A DNA stretch of 62,214 bases. It comes from Streptomyces longispororuber (GTDB lineage Bacteria > Actinomycetota > Actinomycetes > Streptomycetales > Streptomycetaceae). The translations under genes were made by a program, and so were the position numbers. Positions 15,115-22,856 of the stretch are shown here, one piece after another. The stretch spans positions 1 through 62,214 of the forward strand of contig NZ_JAMOLN010000033.1 of the NCBI RefSeq assembly GCF_024448165.1, written 5' to 3'. The notes under the pieces were generated by a model, which saw only the letters and a program-made list of their open reading frames with translations, did not search any database and was not told the DNA's origin. The stretch's first letter is position 1; each line of letters starts with the position of its first letter.

Positions 15115-16284
15115 ATGGCCACAGCCCACACCCGTGCGTTCGGCTGGCTCGACGAGCAGCGCGACGCCCGCGAGTCCGCCGGACTCGTGCGCACCCTGCG
15201 CCCGCGCCCCGCCGACTCCCCGCTGCTCGATCTCGCGAGCAACGACTACCTGGGCCTGGCCCGGCACCCCGAGGTCGTCGAGGCCGCCGCCGAGGCCGCA
15301 CGGACGTGGGGCGGCGGTGCGACCGGGTCGCGTCTGGTCACCGGCACCACGCAGCTGCACACCCGGCTGGAGCGGGAACTGGCTGAGTTCTGCGGCGCCG
15401 AGTCAGCGCTCGTGCTGTCGTCCGGCTACGCGGCGAACCTGGCCGCCGTCACCGCGCTCGCCCCGCACGGCTCGCTGATCGTGTCCGACGCGGGCAACCA
15501 CGCCTCCCTGATCGACGGCTGCCGGCTCGCCCGCGGCACCACGCAGGTCGTGCCGCACGCGGACCCCGACGCCGTCCGCAAGGCGCTCGGCACCCATGAC
15601 GGACCGGCCGTCGTCGTCTCCGACACGGTCTTCTCGGTGGACGGCGACCAGGCGCCACTGGGTGAACTCGCCTACGTGGCAAGGGAGTTCGGGGCCGGAC
15701 TGATCGTCGACGACGCGCACGGCCTGGGTGTGCTCGGCACCGGCGGACGCGGCGCCCCGCACGCGGCGGGTCTCGCGGGCGCGGCCGACACCGTCGTCAC
15801 CGTCACTCTGTCCAAGTCCTTCGGGAGCCAGGGCGGCGCGGTCCTCGGTCCGGCGGCCGTCATCGACCACCTCGTCAACGCGGCCCGTACGTTCATCTTC
15901 GACACCGGCCTCGCCCCGGCCGCCGCCGGAGCGGCGCTGGGCGCCCTGCGGCTGCTGCGCGGCGAACCCGAGCGGGCCGCGCGGGCCCGTGAGGTCGCGG
16001 CGACGCTGCACCGGCTGCTCACTGCGGCGGGCCTGTCGGCCGTGCGCCCCGATGCCGCGGTGGTCTCCGTGCGGGCCCCCTCGCCGGACGCGGCCGTGGG
16101 CTGGGCCGCGCGGTGCCGGGCGAACGGGCTGTCGGTGGGCTGCTTCCGTCCGCCGTCCGTGCCGGACGGCATCTCGCGGCTGCGGCTGACCGCCCGTGCC
16201 GACCTCACCGACGAACAACTCGGTGAGGCCGTACGGGTGATCAGCCGCACCGCTCCGGACGGAGCGGTCACCGCAGGGAGCTGA
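15115..16284 (+). CDS. bioF: 8-amino-7-oxononanoate synthase
   Basis: This 389-residue PLP enzyme of the alpha-oxoamine synthase family condenses pimeloyl-ACP/CoA with L-alanine to KAPA. Motifs: LLDLASNDYLGLARHP, GGGATGSRLVTG, VDDAHGLGVLG (PLP Asp) and the Schiff-base Lys in TLSKSFGSQGG. The start ATG 15115 follows GAGGGAG; the frame is open further upstream but without family similarity. It feeds the BioA-BioD-BioB steps encoded divergently. Its 3' end overlaps the convergent DUF397 gene by 17 bp. Confidence 0.96.
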   Translation: MATAHTRAFGWLDEQRDARESAGLVRTLRPRPADSPLLDLASNDYLGLARHPEVVEAAAEAARTWGGGATGSRLVTGTTQLHTRLERELAEFCGAESALVLSSGYAANLAAVTALAPHGSLIVSDAGNHASLIDGCRLARGTTQVVPHADPDAVRKALGTHDGPAVVVSDTVFSVDGDQAPLGELAYVAREFGAGLIVDDAHGLGVLGTGGRGAPHAAGLAGAADTVVTVTLSKSFGSQGGAVLGPAAVIDHLVNAARTFIFDTGLAPAAAGAALGALRLLRGEPERAARAREVAATLHRLLTAAGLSAVRPDAAVVSVRAPSPDAAVGWAARCRANGLSVGCFRPPSVPDGISRLRLTARADLTDEQLGEAVRVISRTAPDGAVTAGS

Positions 16285-16501
16285 CGAAGCCTTCCCAGGC
16301 GGTGGAGTGGAACAGCAGGGCGGGCCCCGCGGTGTTCTTCGAGTCACGGACGGCGAGCAGACCGGCGACGTGCCCCGAGCTCAAGGGGGCCGTCTCGACA
16401 CAGTTGTTGGCGCCGGTGCTGCGGCTGCTGCGCCGCCACGCCGCGCCGCTCAGCGCGGTGCTGCATGGAACGGATGGAACGGGCCGAGGCAGTGCATTCA
16501 T
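16268..16501 (-). CDS. DUF397 domain protein
   Basis: This 77-residue protein carries one DUF397 domain: AAWRRSSRST, NNCVETAPL, LAVRDSKNTAGPALLFHSTAW, FVSSLR. In streptomycetes these small proteins are partners of the WhiJ/BldB-type XRE regulators, probably as anti-regulators or toxin-like effectors. Its ATG overlaps the XRE stop (ATGA at 16498-16501), and a HATPase gene lies divergently upstream, completing the usual trio. Its last 17 bp overlap the 3' end of bioF. Confidence 0.88.
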   Translation of the reverse strand: MNALPRPVPSVPCSTALSGAAWRRSSRSTGANNCVETAPLSSGHVAGLLAVRDSKNTAGPALLFHSTAWEGFVSSLR

Positions 16502-17403
16502 GGTGCCTCCTCACGCGTCACCGGGGCGCGACGGGGCGTCGGCGTCCTCGTCCACCCGGTGAGCTGTGCGATGAATTCCAATGATTTCTCGGGCGAAAGT
16601 GCATGGAGCGCAAGAGCGTCGAAGGCGTCTGTGTACGCCTTGAGGTCTTCTTTCCGCTCGAGGTAGAGGCTACTCGTCAAATGGTCGAGAACAACCACAT
16701 CCAGATCAGTTGTGTTCGGAAATGAGAACACAACGAAAGGACCTGTGAGTCCGATGTGGCCACCGGCGGAGAACGGAAGCACCTGAATCCGGACATGCGG
16801 CATCTCGGCCGCCTCGGCCAAATGTGCCAACTGCCTTTGCCGGACGCCTGGTCCGCCCACGTCGCGCCGCAGCACCGCCTCGTCGAGGACCACGCTGAGC
16901 TGCAGCGGAGGGTCGGCCTGCAGCACGCTCTGGCGTGCCAGGCGCACTTCCACGAGCGCCTCGATATGCCGTTCCGACATTCCGTCCAGTACCGAACGCG
17001 TCACCGCTCGCGCGTATTCGGGCGTCTGCAACAGACCGGGCACCACGCTCGTCTCCAGTGTGCGGATCTGACACGCCTGCGACTCCAGACTGATGAAATC
17101 TCGGTACGAGGGCGGCAAAAGCCCCCGATACGCATGCCACCAGTGATGCCCGCCGGCGTCCTCCGCGCCCGCCAAGGCGACCACCAGCTCGCGCAGTTGG
17201 GGATCCTGGGTGTCGAACGCGTCGAGCAGCAGCAGGACGTCCGACGGCTTCACGCCACTGCGCCCTGTCTCGATCCGGCTCACCTTCGACTGATGCCAGC
17301 CGACGAGCCGGGCTGCCTCACCACTGGTGAGCCCGGCCTGGACGCGCAGCGCGCGCAGTTCGGAACCGAGCTTGCGGCGGCGGACCGCGGGACCGTACTT
17401 CAT
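16498..17403 (-). CDS. XRE-family regulator with DUF5753 (WhiJ-like)
   Basis: This 301-residue protein has an N-terminal HTH_XRE domain (residues 8-65; SGEAARLVGWHQSKVSRIETG is the recognition region) and a C-terminal DUF5753 sensor-like region (residues 100-285, with ALVEVRLARQSVL, LDEAVLRRDVGG and VRIQVLPFSAGGH as hallmarks). Members control development and antibiotic production together with DUF397 and anti-sigma-like ATPases. The start ATG 17403 is preferred because the longer frame lacks homology. An AT-rich inverted repeat in the spacer to the divergent HATPase gene is a candidate target. Confidence 0.92.
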   Translation of the reverse strand: MKYGPAVRRRKLGSELRALRVQAGLTSGEAARLVGWHQSKVSRIETGRSGVKPSDVLLLLDAFDTQDPQLRELVVALAGAEDAGGHHWWHAYRGLLPPSYRDFISLESQACQIRTLETSVVPGLLQTPEYARAVTRSVLDGMSERHIEALVEVRLARQSVLQADPPLQLSVVLDEAVLRRDVGGPGVRQRQLAHLAEAAEMPHVRIQVLPFSAGGHIGLTGPFVVFSFPNTTDLDVVVLDHLTSSLYLERKEDLKAYTDAFDALALHALSPEKSLEFIAQLTGWTRTPTPRRAPVTREEAP

Positions 17404-17545
17404 TTCTGACTCCTCGGGCGCCTCAGGCCTCGGACCGGGCTCCTTCCCGACCCGCACGGGGTAGCTCCTGAGCAGACGGTAGAGGAACCGGCGTGCGCTC
17501 GCCCAAATACGGTCTACCGTCGCAGAGTTCACCGCTTCGAGCGAC

Positions 17546-17561
17546 AGATATATGCATATCT
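17546..17561. promoter_or_regulatory. AT-rich inverted repeat in the XRE/HATPase spacer
   Basis: AGATAT-ATGC-ATATCT has perfect 6-bp arms in an otherwise GC-rich 285-bp spacer between the divergent XRE and HATPase genes. Position and composition suit a shared operator or promoter. The rest of the spacer shows no ORF or RNA that I recognise. Confidence 0.4.
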
Positions 17562-17688
17562 TGAGGGATCGGCACCAATGAAGGGTGTCCAAGTGGCAGT
17601 CTGGCGCGAAGCAGTAGTCGGGGGCCGCGCGTGAAGCGATCCGCCGCAGGCGGACAACCGGCCCCGGCGGGAAAGGGACGACGTCGCC

Positions 17689-18147
17689 ATGGCAGACCAC
17701 CAGGAAGCATCCGTCACGCTGCCGAGCGACCCCGCCTCGGTCTCCGCCGCCCGTACCTACGTCACCCATGTGCTGGCGGAGTGGGGCATGCCGGGCGACA
17801 CCGACACCGCGGACGTCGTCCGTCTCATCGTCTCCGAACTCGCGACGAACGCCGTGCAGCACACCCTCGGCCAGTCACCCACCTTCACCGTCGACGTGGA
17901 GCTGGAACGCGACGAGCAGCTCCGCATCGGCGTCACCGACAGCCATCCCCGCTACCCCAAGCGGCTGCCCGCCGCCGTCCAGCAGGACAACGGCCGGGGC
18001 ATGGTCATCATCCGCTGCCTCACCGCGGAGTGCGGCGGCAGACTCTCGGTCGCCCCGACAGCCGAGGGCGGCAAGACCGTGTGGATCGCACTGCCCTGGA
18101 TCGCCCGCCTCAATGGCGACAACGGCCGCGCGGCGCCCGCCTGTTGA
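17689..18147 (+). CDS. HATPase-domain protein (anti-sigma-factor kinase type)
   Basis: This 152-residue protein consists of one RsbW/SpoIIAB-like ATP-binding fold. The N-box is VRLIVSELATNAVQHT; the G1 box is degenerate (GVTDSHPRYPKRL), and DNGRGMVIIRCLTAECGGRL matches the family's G2 region. It lacks a phosphoacceptor domain. In streptomycetes these proteins accompany XRE/DUF397 pairs, as here across the divergent spacer, and may modulate sigma factors or the XRE regulator. Confidence 0.88.
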   Translation: MADHQEASVTLPSDPASVSAARTYVTHVLAEWGMPGDTDTADVVRLIVSELATNAVQHTLGQSPTFTVDVELERDEQLRIGVTDSHPRYPKRLPAAVQQDNGRGMVIIRCLTAECGGRLSVAPTAEGGKTVWIALPWIARLNGDNGRAAPAC

Positions 18148-18154
18148 CGTCCCG

Positions 18155-19075
18155 TCACCCGCCGGCCCGGCCGAACGTCCCGCGCACCAGCGCCCGGAAG
18201 CTGTCCACGGCCGGGTTCGTCTCGTCCGACCGGTGCACCAGGGAGATCGTGCGCCGCAGGTTCCCGGGCGCCAACGGCCGTACGCCGACCGGCGTCGCCG
18301 ACGTCCGCGCCACCATCTCCGGCACCACCGCCACCCCGAGACCGGCACTCACCAGCGCGCACACCAGCGCGTAGCCCGGCGTCTCCACCAGGACCGACGG
18401 GGTCGCCCCGGCCCTCGCCAGCGCCGACTCCACGCCCTGGCGCGGCGGATGCGTCGGCGCCATGCTGATCAGCGGCTGCCCCGCGAGGTCACCGAGCGGC
18501 AGCCGGGCCGTGCCCGCCGTTCCCGCGGTGAGCGCATGCCCGGGCGCCGTCACCAGCACCAGCTCCTCGACGAGCACGGGCTCCTGGACCACGGACGCGG
18601 GCACCGGCACCGGGTCCGCCGGGTCGTAGGCGTGGGTGAGCGCGACGTCCACCGCGCCGTCGGCCACGGCCGCGATCCCGAGCGGCGGCTCGTACCCCGC
18701 GACGGCCAGCTCCACCTCCGGGTGCGCCCGGCGGAACGCCGTGAGCGCGGGCGGCAGCAGATGCATCCCCGCCGTGGTGAACGTCCCGACCCGCAACCGC
18801 CCGCCCGACAGTCCGGCCACCCGTGCCAGTTCGTGCCGGGCCCGGTCCATCTCGTCGAGCACCCGGCGGGCCGCCGCCACCAGGACCTCGCCCGCCCCCG
18901 TCAGCCGGGCGCCCCGGTGATGCCGCACGAGCAGGGCTGCCCCGGCCTCCCGCTCCAGCTTCGCCAGCTGCTGCGACAGGGCGGGCACCGTGAACCCCAG
19001 CCGCTGCGCGGCCCGGGTGATCGAACCGGCCTCGGAGACCGCCACCAGCGCGGCGAGCCGCGTCGGGTCGTACAT
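18155..19075 (-). CDS. LysR-family transcriptional regulator
   Basis: This 306-residue protein has an N-terminal winged HTH (LAALVAVSEAGSITRAAQRLGFTVPALSQQL) and a LysR substrate-binding domain (residues 90-300). It is divergent from a LysE-family exporter with a 115-bp spacer, the ArgP/LysE-like arrangement, so it probably activates or controls that exporter in response to the exported compound. The effector is unknown. Confidence 0.9.
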   Translation of the reverse strand: MYDPTRLAALVAVSEAGSITRAAQRLGFTVPALSQQLAKLEREAGAALLVRHHRGARLTGAGEVLVAAARRVLDEMDRARHELARVAGLSGGRLRVGTFTTAGMHLLPPALTAFRRAHPEVELAVAGYEPPLGIAAVADGAVDVALTHAYDPADPVPVPASVVQEPVLVEELVLVTAPGHALTAGTAGTARLPLGDLAGQPLISMAPTHPPRQGVESALARAGATPSVLVETPGYALVCALVSAGLGVAVVPEMVARTSATPVGVRPLAPGNLRRTISLVHRSDETNPAVDSFRALVRGTFGRAGG

Positions 19076-19190
19076 GTCGGCCTCCGGCCACCGGCCGACG
19101 CGGGATCGGCAAAGGGTTAAGCAACGCTTCAGGCAGACTCAGAATATTCCACATACCTGCTGAAGGCCGGGTTCGGGCAGGCTGGCGTCC

Positions 19191-19820
19191 ATGGACGCTC
19201 AACTGGTCGCCTTCACGGGCGTCGCCGCGGGCATGGTGGCGCTGCCGGGCGCCGACTTCACCGTCGTCGTACGCAACTCCCTCGTCTCGCGCCGCGCCGG
19301 GGTCGCCTGCGCGCTCGGGGTCGCCGGGGGACTCCTCGTCCACACCGCGCTCGCCGTCGCCGGCGTCGCGGCCGTCCTCACCGCGGTGCCCACGCTCTTC
19401 CACGCACTGCAACTCGCCGGCGGCGCCTATGTGCTGTACCTGGGGGTGCGCACGCTGCAGTCGGCGCTGCGACCGCTGGGGGAGCGGACCGAGGCCGCCG
19501 TCGACGCGGCCCGGGCCCCGGCGGGCGGCGCGCTGCGCCAGGGCTTCCTGACGAACACGCTCAACCCGAAGGCGCCGATCACCTTCCTGAGCGTGCTGCC
19601 GCAGTTCGTGCCCGCGGGCAGTCCGGCCCTGCCGCGGACGGCCGTGCTGTCGGCCGTCGTCGTGGCGCTCGCCCTGCTCTGGTTCCCGACCGTGGCCCTG
19701 CTCGTGGACCGGCTCGGCCGGTGGCTGCGCAGGCCGCGCACCGCTCGCGCCGTGGAGGGCGTCACCGGGAGCGCCCTGGTCCTGCTGGCTCTCGTTCTTC
19801 TGCTGGAGCCGCTCGTGTGA
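19191..19820 (+). CDS. LysE-family exporter
   Basis: This 209-residue inner-membrane protein has about six helices. It has the family pattern of a PGADFTVVVRNSL loop after helix 1, GGAYVLYLGVRTLQ, and GFLTNTLNPKAPITFLSVLPQFV with the conserved NPK motif. It probably exports an amino acid or small metabolite, controlled by the adjacent LysR. Its 3' end overlaps the convergent membrane-protein gene by 59 bp. Confidence 0.9.
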   Translation: MDAQLVAFTGVAAGMVALPGADFTVVVRNSLVSRRAGVACALGVAGGLLVHTALAVAGVAAVLTAVPTLFHALQLAGGAYVLYLGVRTLQSALRPLGERTEAAVDAARAPAGGALRQGFLTNTLNPKAPITFLSVLPQFVPAGSPALPRTAVLSAVVVALALLWFPTVALLVDRLGRWLRRPRTARAVEGVTGSALVLLALVLLLEPLV

Positions 19821-20277
19821 CGAGCGAGCGCCGCAGCAGCCGGGGCAGCACCGCCCACAGCCCCGCACACACGACGAACGTGCCCGCACCCGCCGCGATG
19901 CCGCTGCCCCGGCCGACCGTCACATCGACCACCAGCAGCACCGAACCGGTCAGCGCGAGCACCAGCGCCGCCATCCCGTAGCCGGCCAGCCGCGACGAGA
20001 TCTGCACCAGTTCCCGCTTCGCGCCCATCTGGAACAGCACGCGGTGCACGGCGGCGGGCGCCATGAGCAGGGCGGCCGCAAGGACCGCGAGCAGCAGCGT
20101 CGTCACGTACGTGGCGCGCTGCACGGAGTCCAGGGACGGGAAGCGCGGCGTGAACGCGAGCGTCAACAAGAAGGCGAACAGGAACTGGACCCCGGTCTGC
20201 GTGACCCGGAGTTCCTGCAGCAGCTCACCGAAGTTCCGGTCCGCCCGTTCCAGGGGCGTCTCGTTGCGCTCCTTCAT
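19762..20277 (-). CDS. DUF6328-like membrane protein
   Basis: This 171-residue protein begins with a charged cytoplasmic segment (MKERNETPLERADRNFGELLQELRVTQ) and then four hydrophobic segments (FLFAFLLTLAF; TLLLAVLAAALLMA; AALVLALTGSVLLV; GTFVVCAGLWAVL). The pattern matches DUF6328 proteins of actinobacteria, of unknown function. The start ATG 20277 follows a frame that is open further upstream without similarity. The 59-bp convergent overlap with lysE is long, so the last residues may be mis-framed only if the stop is misread; both frames look coding. Confidence 0.75.
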   Translation of the reverse strand: MKERNETPLERADRNFGELLQELRVTQTGVQFLFAFLLTLAFTPRFPSLDSVQRATYVTTLLLAVLAAALLMAPAAVHRVLFQMGAKRELVQISSRLAGYGMAALVLALTGSVLLVVDVTVGRGSGIAAGAGTFVVCAGLWAVLPRLLRRSLVTRAAPAEEREPAGPGRSR

Positions 20278-20341
20278 GCCGCCCGGGTATCCAGCCGGGA
20301 CGATCCCAACCGGGGCCGCTCGGCGGCACACGGGGGCCGCA

Positions 20342-20373
20342 TGGGGACGGGCCTGGCGCCCGGCCCGTCCCCA
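20342..20373 (-). terminator. terminator-like hairpin after the NlpC/P60 gene
   Basis: TGGGGACGGGCC (20342-20353) pairs perfectly with 20362-20373 around an 8-nt loop, about 30 bp beyond the NlpC/P60 stop on the minus strand. Confidence 0.7.
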
Positions 20374-20403
20374 CGGGCGGTTCCGCGGCAGCGGCGGTGC
20401 GGA

Positions 20404-20877
20404 TCAGCGCACCCGGCCGTACCAGACGCTCTTCGTCCAGATCTTCTGCAGTCGCACCACGTCCCCGGTCTTCGGGGAGTGCCAGATCCGCCCCTTACCG
20501 GCGTAGATCCCGACGTGGTAGACGCTCCGGCCCGAGTGGAAGAACACCAGGTCACCGCGCTTGCGGCTGTGTACGGAGACATGACGGGTCTTGTTGTACT
20601 GCTGCGCGGCGGTACGGGGCAGCTTCTTGCCCGCCCGCTTGAACGAGTAGAGCGTCAGGCCCGAGCAGTCGAACCGGTGCGGCCCTGTGGCGCCCCACTT
20701 GTACGGCGATCCCTTCTTGGAGGCCGCGACCTGGAGTGCCTTGGTCGCGGACGTGGCCGCCGATGCCTCGGCCGCGGCGCCGGGGACCATGAGCCCGGCT
20801 CCCGCGACGGCGAGGGTCAGGGCCGAAGCGGTTCCGGCCCGGGTCAGCAGCGAGGGGACACGATTGAGCGCAGTCAT
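20404..20877 (-). CDS. secreted NlpC/P60 (C40) peptidoglycan hydrolase
   Basis: This 157-residue protein has a Sec-type signal (basic MTALNRVPSLLTRAG, hydrophobic core, cleavage near AEASA) and a compact NlpC/P60 domain that cuts peptide stems of peptidoglycan. The catalytic triad is Cys71 (FDCSGLTLYSF), His121 (VYHVGIYAG) and His133 (IWHSPKTG). There is no extra LysM/SH3 domain. The start is ATG 20877, preceded by GAAGGG. A ydaO-type riboswitch occupies its leader, so expression should respond to cyclic di-AMP, as for other streptomycete wall hydrolases. Confidence 0.92.
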   Translation of the reverse strand: MTALNRVPSLLTRAGTASALTLAVAGAGLMVPGAAAEASAATSATKALQVAASKKGSPYKWGATGPHRFDCSGLTLYSFKRAGKKLPRTAAQQYNKTRHVSVHSRKRGDLVFFHSGRSVYHVGIYAGKGRIWHSPKTGDVVRLQKIWTKSVWYGRVR

Positions 20878-20885
20878 GCGCAACC

Positions 20886-21078
20886 CTTCGTCAGCCGCCT
20901 GCGAAGGATGACCTGTCGGGTTCGGGCCGGCGAAGATGCCCGGCCGCTCACGGCGGCTTCACCCCAAGGACCACTCGGAACGGCTGCTCCGGTGGCCCGT
21001 CGTGCTTGGGTCCTCCACTCCTGCCGATCCACTTCTGTCGACCTGGCATCCGGGCGGCGGCAGGACTCGGCGTCCGCA
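20886..21078 (-). promoter_or_regulatory. ydaO/yuaA (cyclic di-AMP) riboswitch
   Basis: Read on the minus strand, the leader contains the hallmarks of the ydaO class in order: GCCGAGTCCTGCCG, a complementary CGGCAGGAGTGGAGGACCCA, CCTTGGGGTGAA, then GGCCCGAACCCGACAGG TCATCC and CGCAGGCG just before the gene's ribosome-binding site. In actinobacteria these elements sit before cell-wall hydrolase genes (rpfA, NlpC/P60) and turn them off when c-di-AMP binds. Boundaries are approximate. Confidence 0.85.
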
Positions 21079-21417
21079 CGGACCGCCCCGCCGCGGCGGC
21101 GGGGGCTTGTCGTCGGAAGGGATCTTCACGCACGGACGTCGAGAAAACCGAGCTGAACCGGCGGTAAGTGAGGCTCCTCACGCTTGACCCGTTCAGGTGG
21201 ACAGTGCGGCTTTAGGTCCACGGCCGCGATGCCCGACGACGCTCGTACCAGCGGCGGAACATCAAATTCCGGTGGTCGAGTACAGCCGTGACGCAACTCC
21301 GGCGGGCTTCATGGAGGATGAACGTCTACGCCGTTCGGGGGTACACCATCTGGGCCGTTTCGATCCCGGCGCAGACAGTTCGGTCGTCGCGCGAGCACAC
21401 CTCGACTCTCGCGGACC
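21079..21417. other. spacer with no recognised gene
   Basis: These roughly 340 bp between the riboswitch and the small ORF behind clpP are slightly less GC-rich than their surroundings. They should hold the promoter of the riboswitch-controlled gene (minus strand). Short open frames exist on both strands, but none has a ribosome-binding site, third-position GC bias or a motif I recognise; a decayed gene cannot be excluded. Confidence 0.4.
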
Positions 21418-21726
21418 TCAACTGACCACTTCTGGCGGCAAAGTGACCCTCTGTGTCCGCCTCTCTCCGTCAAGGACGCGCAAAGCCCGTGCGAGGGTTG
21501 TCGCGTGCACCTGGTGCTCGCCGCGCTGGTGCATCAGCGTCAGGGCGTCCCGCAGGGCCGTCGCCCGGCTGACGAGCGCCTGCGCGGCCCGCAGGCCCCG
21601 GTAGGTGTCGTCGCCCCGCGCCGGATTGATTCGCGCGATCAGATCGACCACGGCCAGATAGCTGTCCACGAGCTCGCACTCGGCGCGGGTCAGTGCGGGC
21701 AGGGGAGGCGGTTCAGGTGGGTACAT
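21418..21726 (-). CDS. unknown small protein coupled to the clpP paralogue
   Basis: I do not recognise this 102-residue protein. It begins with a Pro-rich segment (MYPPEPPPLPALT) and is then predicted helical (CELVDSYLAVVDLIARIN; ALVSRATALRDALTLMHQR; TTLARALRVLDGERRTQ). No membrane segment or signal is seen. It starts 7 bp after the clpP stop behind a good Shine-Dalgarno (GAGGTGAG), so it is cotranscribed and possibly translationally coupled with clpP. A role as a partner or adaptor is only a guess. Confidence 0.65.
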   Translation of the reverse strand: MYPPEPPPLPALTRAECELVDSYLAVVDLIARINPARGDDTYRGLRAAQALVSRATALRDALTLMHQRGEHQVHATTLARALRVLDGERRTQRVTLPPEVVS

Positions 21727-21733
21727 CGGCGTC

Positions 21734-22369
21734 TCACCTCGTGCCCGGCGCGCTCGCCGACGTCTTGCGGTTCTGCAGGACGTGGTCCACCAGGCCGTAC
21801 TCCAGGGCCTGCTGGGCGGTCAGCACCGTGTCCCGCTCGATGTCGTCGCTGATCTGCGCCCGGGACCTGGCGGAGTGCCGGGCGAGCAGCTCCTCCAACT
21901 GCTCGCGCATGCGCACCATCTCGCGCGCGTAGATCTCCAGATCGGTCGGCTGCCCCTGCGCCGGCTCCGGCAGCGCGGGCTGGTCGAGCACCACCCGCGA
22001 CCCGGGCAGCATCATCCGCTTGCCCGGCGCGCCCGCCGCGAGCAGCACCGCGGAGACCGAGGCGGCCTGCCCCAGACACGTCGTCTCCACCTCGCAGCTG
22101 ACGTACTGCATCGTGTCGTAGATCGCCGTCATCGCACTGAACGAGCCGCCGGGGGAGTTGATGTACAGCGAGATGTCCTGGTCGGGCGCCAGGTACTCGA
22201 GGTGCATGAACTGCGCCATCACGTCGTTGGCCGACGTGTCGTCGATCGGGGTGCCGAGGAAGACGATCCGCTCCTCCAGCAGCTTCGAGTACGGATCGAG
22301 GGTGCGCTGCCCCGACGAGGTGCGCTCGGTGAACTCGGGCAGGACGTAACGGCCGGACGGACGGGTCAT
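21734..22369 (-). CDS. ClpP-family protease subunit paralogue, catalytic His replaced
   Basis: This 211-residue protein has the ClpP fold: [32 protein letters not shown], catalytic Ser104 in GQAASVSA, and the Asp region [19 protein letters not shown]. Where ClpP has the catalytic His in an IHQP motif, this protein has LDQP (Asp129), so the Ser-His-Asp triad is incomplete. It may be inactive alone and act in a mixed ring. The start ATG 22369 has GGAGG upstream; ATG 22393 lacks one. A small gene follows after 7 bp, and an antitoxin gene is divergent. Confidence 0.85.
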   Translation of the reverse strand: MTRPSGRYVLPEFTERTSSGQRTLDPYSKLLEERIVFLGTPIDDTSANDVMAQFMHLEYLAPDQDISLYINSPGGSFSAMTAIYDTMQYVSCEVETTCLGQAASVSAVLLAAGAPGKRMMLPGSRVVLDQPALPEPAQGQPTDLEIYAREMVRMREQLEELLARHSARSRAQISDDIERDTVLTAQQALEYGLVDHVLQNRKTSASAPGTR

Positions 22370-22433
22370 GGTGCTCGCGCCTCCAGTGCTCATGACGGTG
22401 CCCGGGCTGACCGGGAAGCCGTCCCTGTAAAAA

Positions 22434-22457
22434 ATGTACAGGACGTACATGACGTAC
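22434..22457. promoter_or_regulatory. YefM-type operator (TGTACA motif, triplicated half-site)
   Basis: ATGTAC-aggac-GTACAT (22434-22450) is a perfect inverted repeat, and a third GTAC follows at 22454-22457, so GTAC recurs every 9 bp. It contains the TGTACA core known from YefM-YoeB operators and lies right before the Phd/YefM-like gene and within the clpP upstream region. It probably mediates autorepression and could also affect clpP. Confidence 0.7.
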
Positions 22458-22467
22458 GATGGCGAGC

Positions 22468-22758
22468 ATGGCCTATGAGATTCCGGTGACGCAAGCCAGG
22501 GCTGAGCTCGCCGAATTGATCAATCGCGTGGTGTACGGCGGCGAGCGCGTGGTCGTCACCCGGCACGGCAAGCCCCTCGTCGCCCTCGTCTCGGCCGCTG
22601 ACCTGGAACGACTGGAGTCGCTCGGGGAGTCTGCGGGCGAGACGGTCGAGGAGCCGGTGATCAGTTCCGTGTCCAGGATCGGCGGCCTGACGTCCGCTCC
22701 GGGCGAACGGCAGCGGTTCGGCATCGCCGCCGAGCACCGCGGCCCCGAGGTCCGCTGA
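22468..22758 (+). CDS. Phd/YefM-family antitoxin, no adjacent toxin
   Basis: This 96-residue protein starts [21 protein letters not shown], the Phd/YefM DNA-binding fold, followed by [26 protein letters not shown], highly typical. The tail after residue 55 is acidic/Ser-rich and would normally neutralise a RelE or Doc toxin. None follows: a terminator hairpin and a convergent gene come next. ATG 22459 is an alternative start. The YefM-like operator lies directly upstream. Confidence 0.85.
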   Translation: MAYEIPVTQARAELAELINRVVYGGERVVVTRHGKPLVALVSAADLERLESLGESAGETVEEPVISSVSRIGGLTSAPGERQRFGIAAEHRGPEVR

Positions 22759-22799
22759 CGGTCCCTCACCCGGTTTTTCACGCGGAAGCACGCAAAAGA

Positions 22800-22835
22800 C
22801 CGTGCACCCCCGTCCGCTACAGCGGGGGTGCACGG
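22800..22835. terminator. bidirectional terminator hairpin
   Basis: CCGTGCACCCCCG (22800-22812) pairs perfectly with 22823-22835 around a 10-nt loop. It lies between the convergent antitoxin and ABC-2-like membrane protein genes and can serve both. Confidence 0.8.
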
Positions 22836-22856
22836 TCGGTCCGGGCGCGGGAGTCG

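Noticed and set aside
21197..21604. 135-codon plus-strand frame between the riboswitch and clpP
   Set aside because: It has no ribosome-binding site, and its 3' part is antisense to the better supported ORF at 21418-21726.
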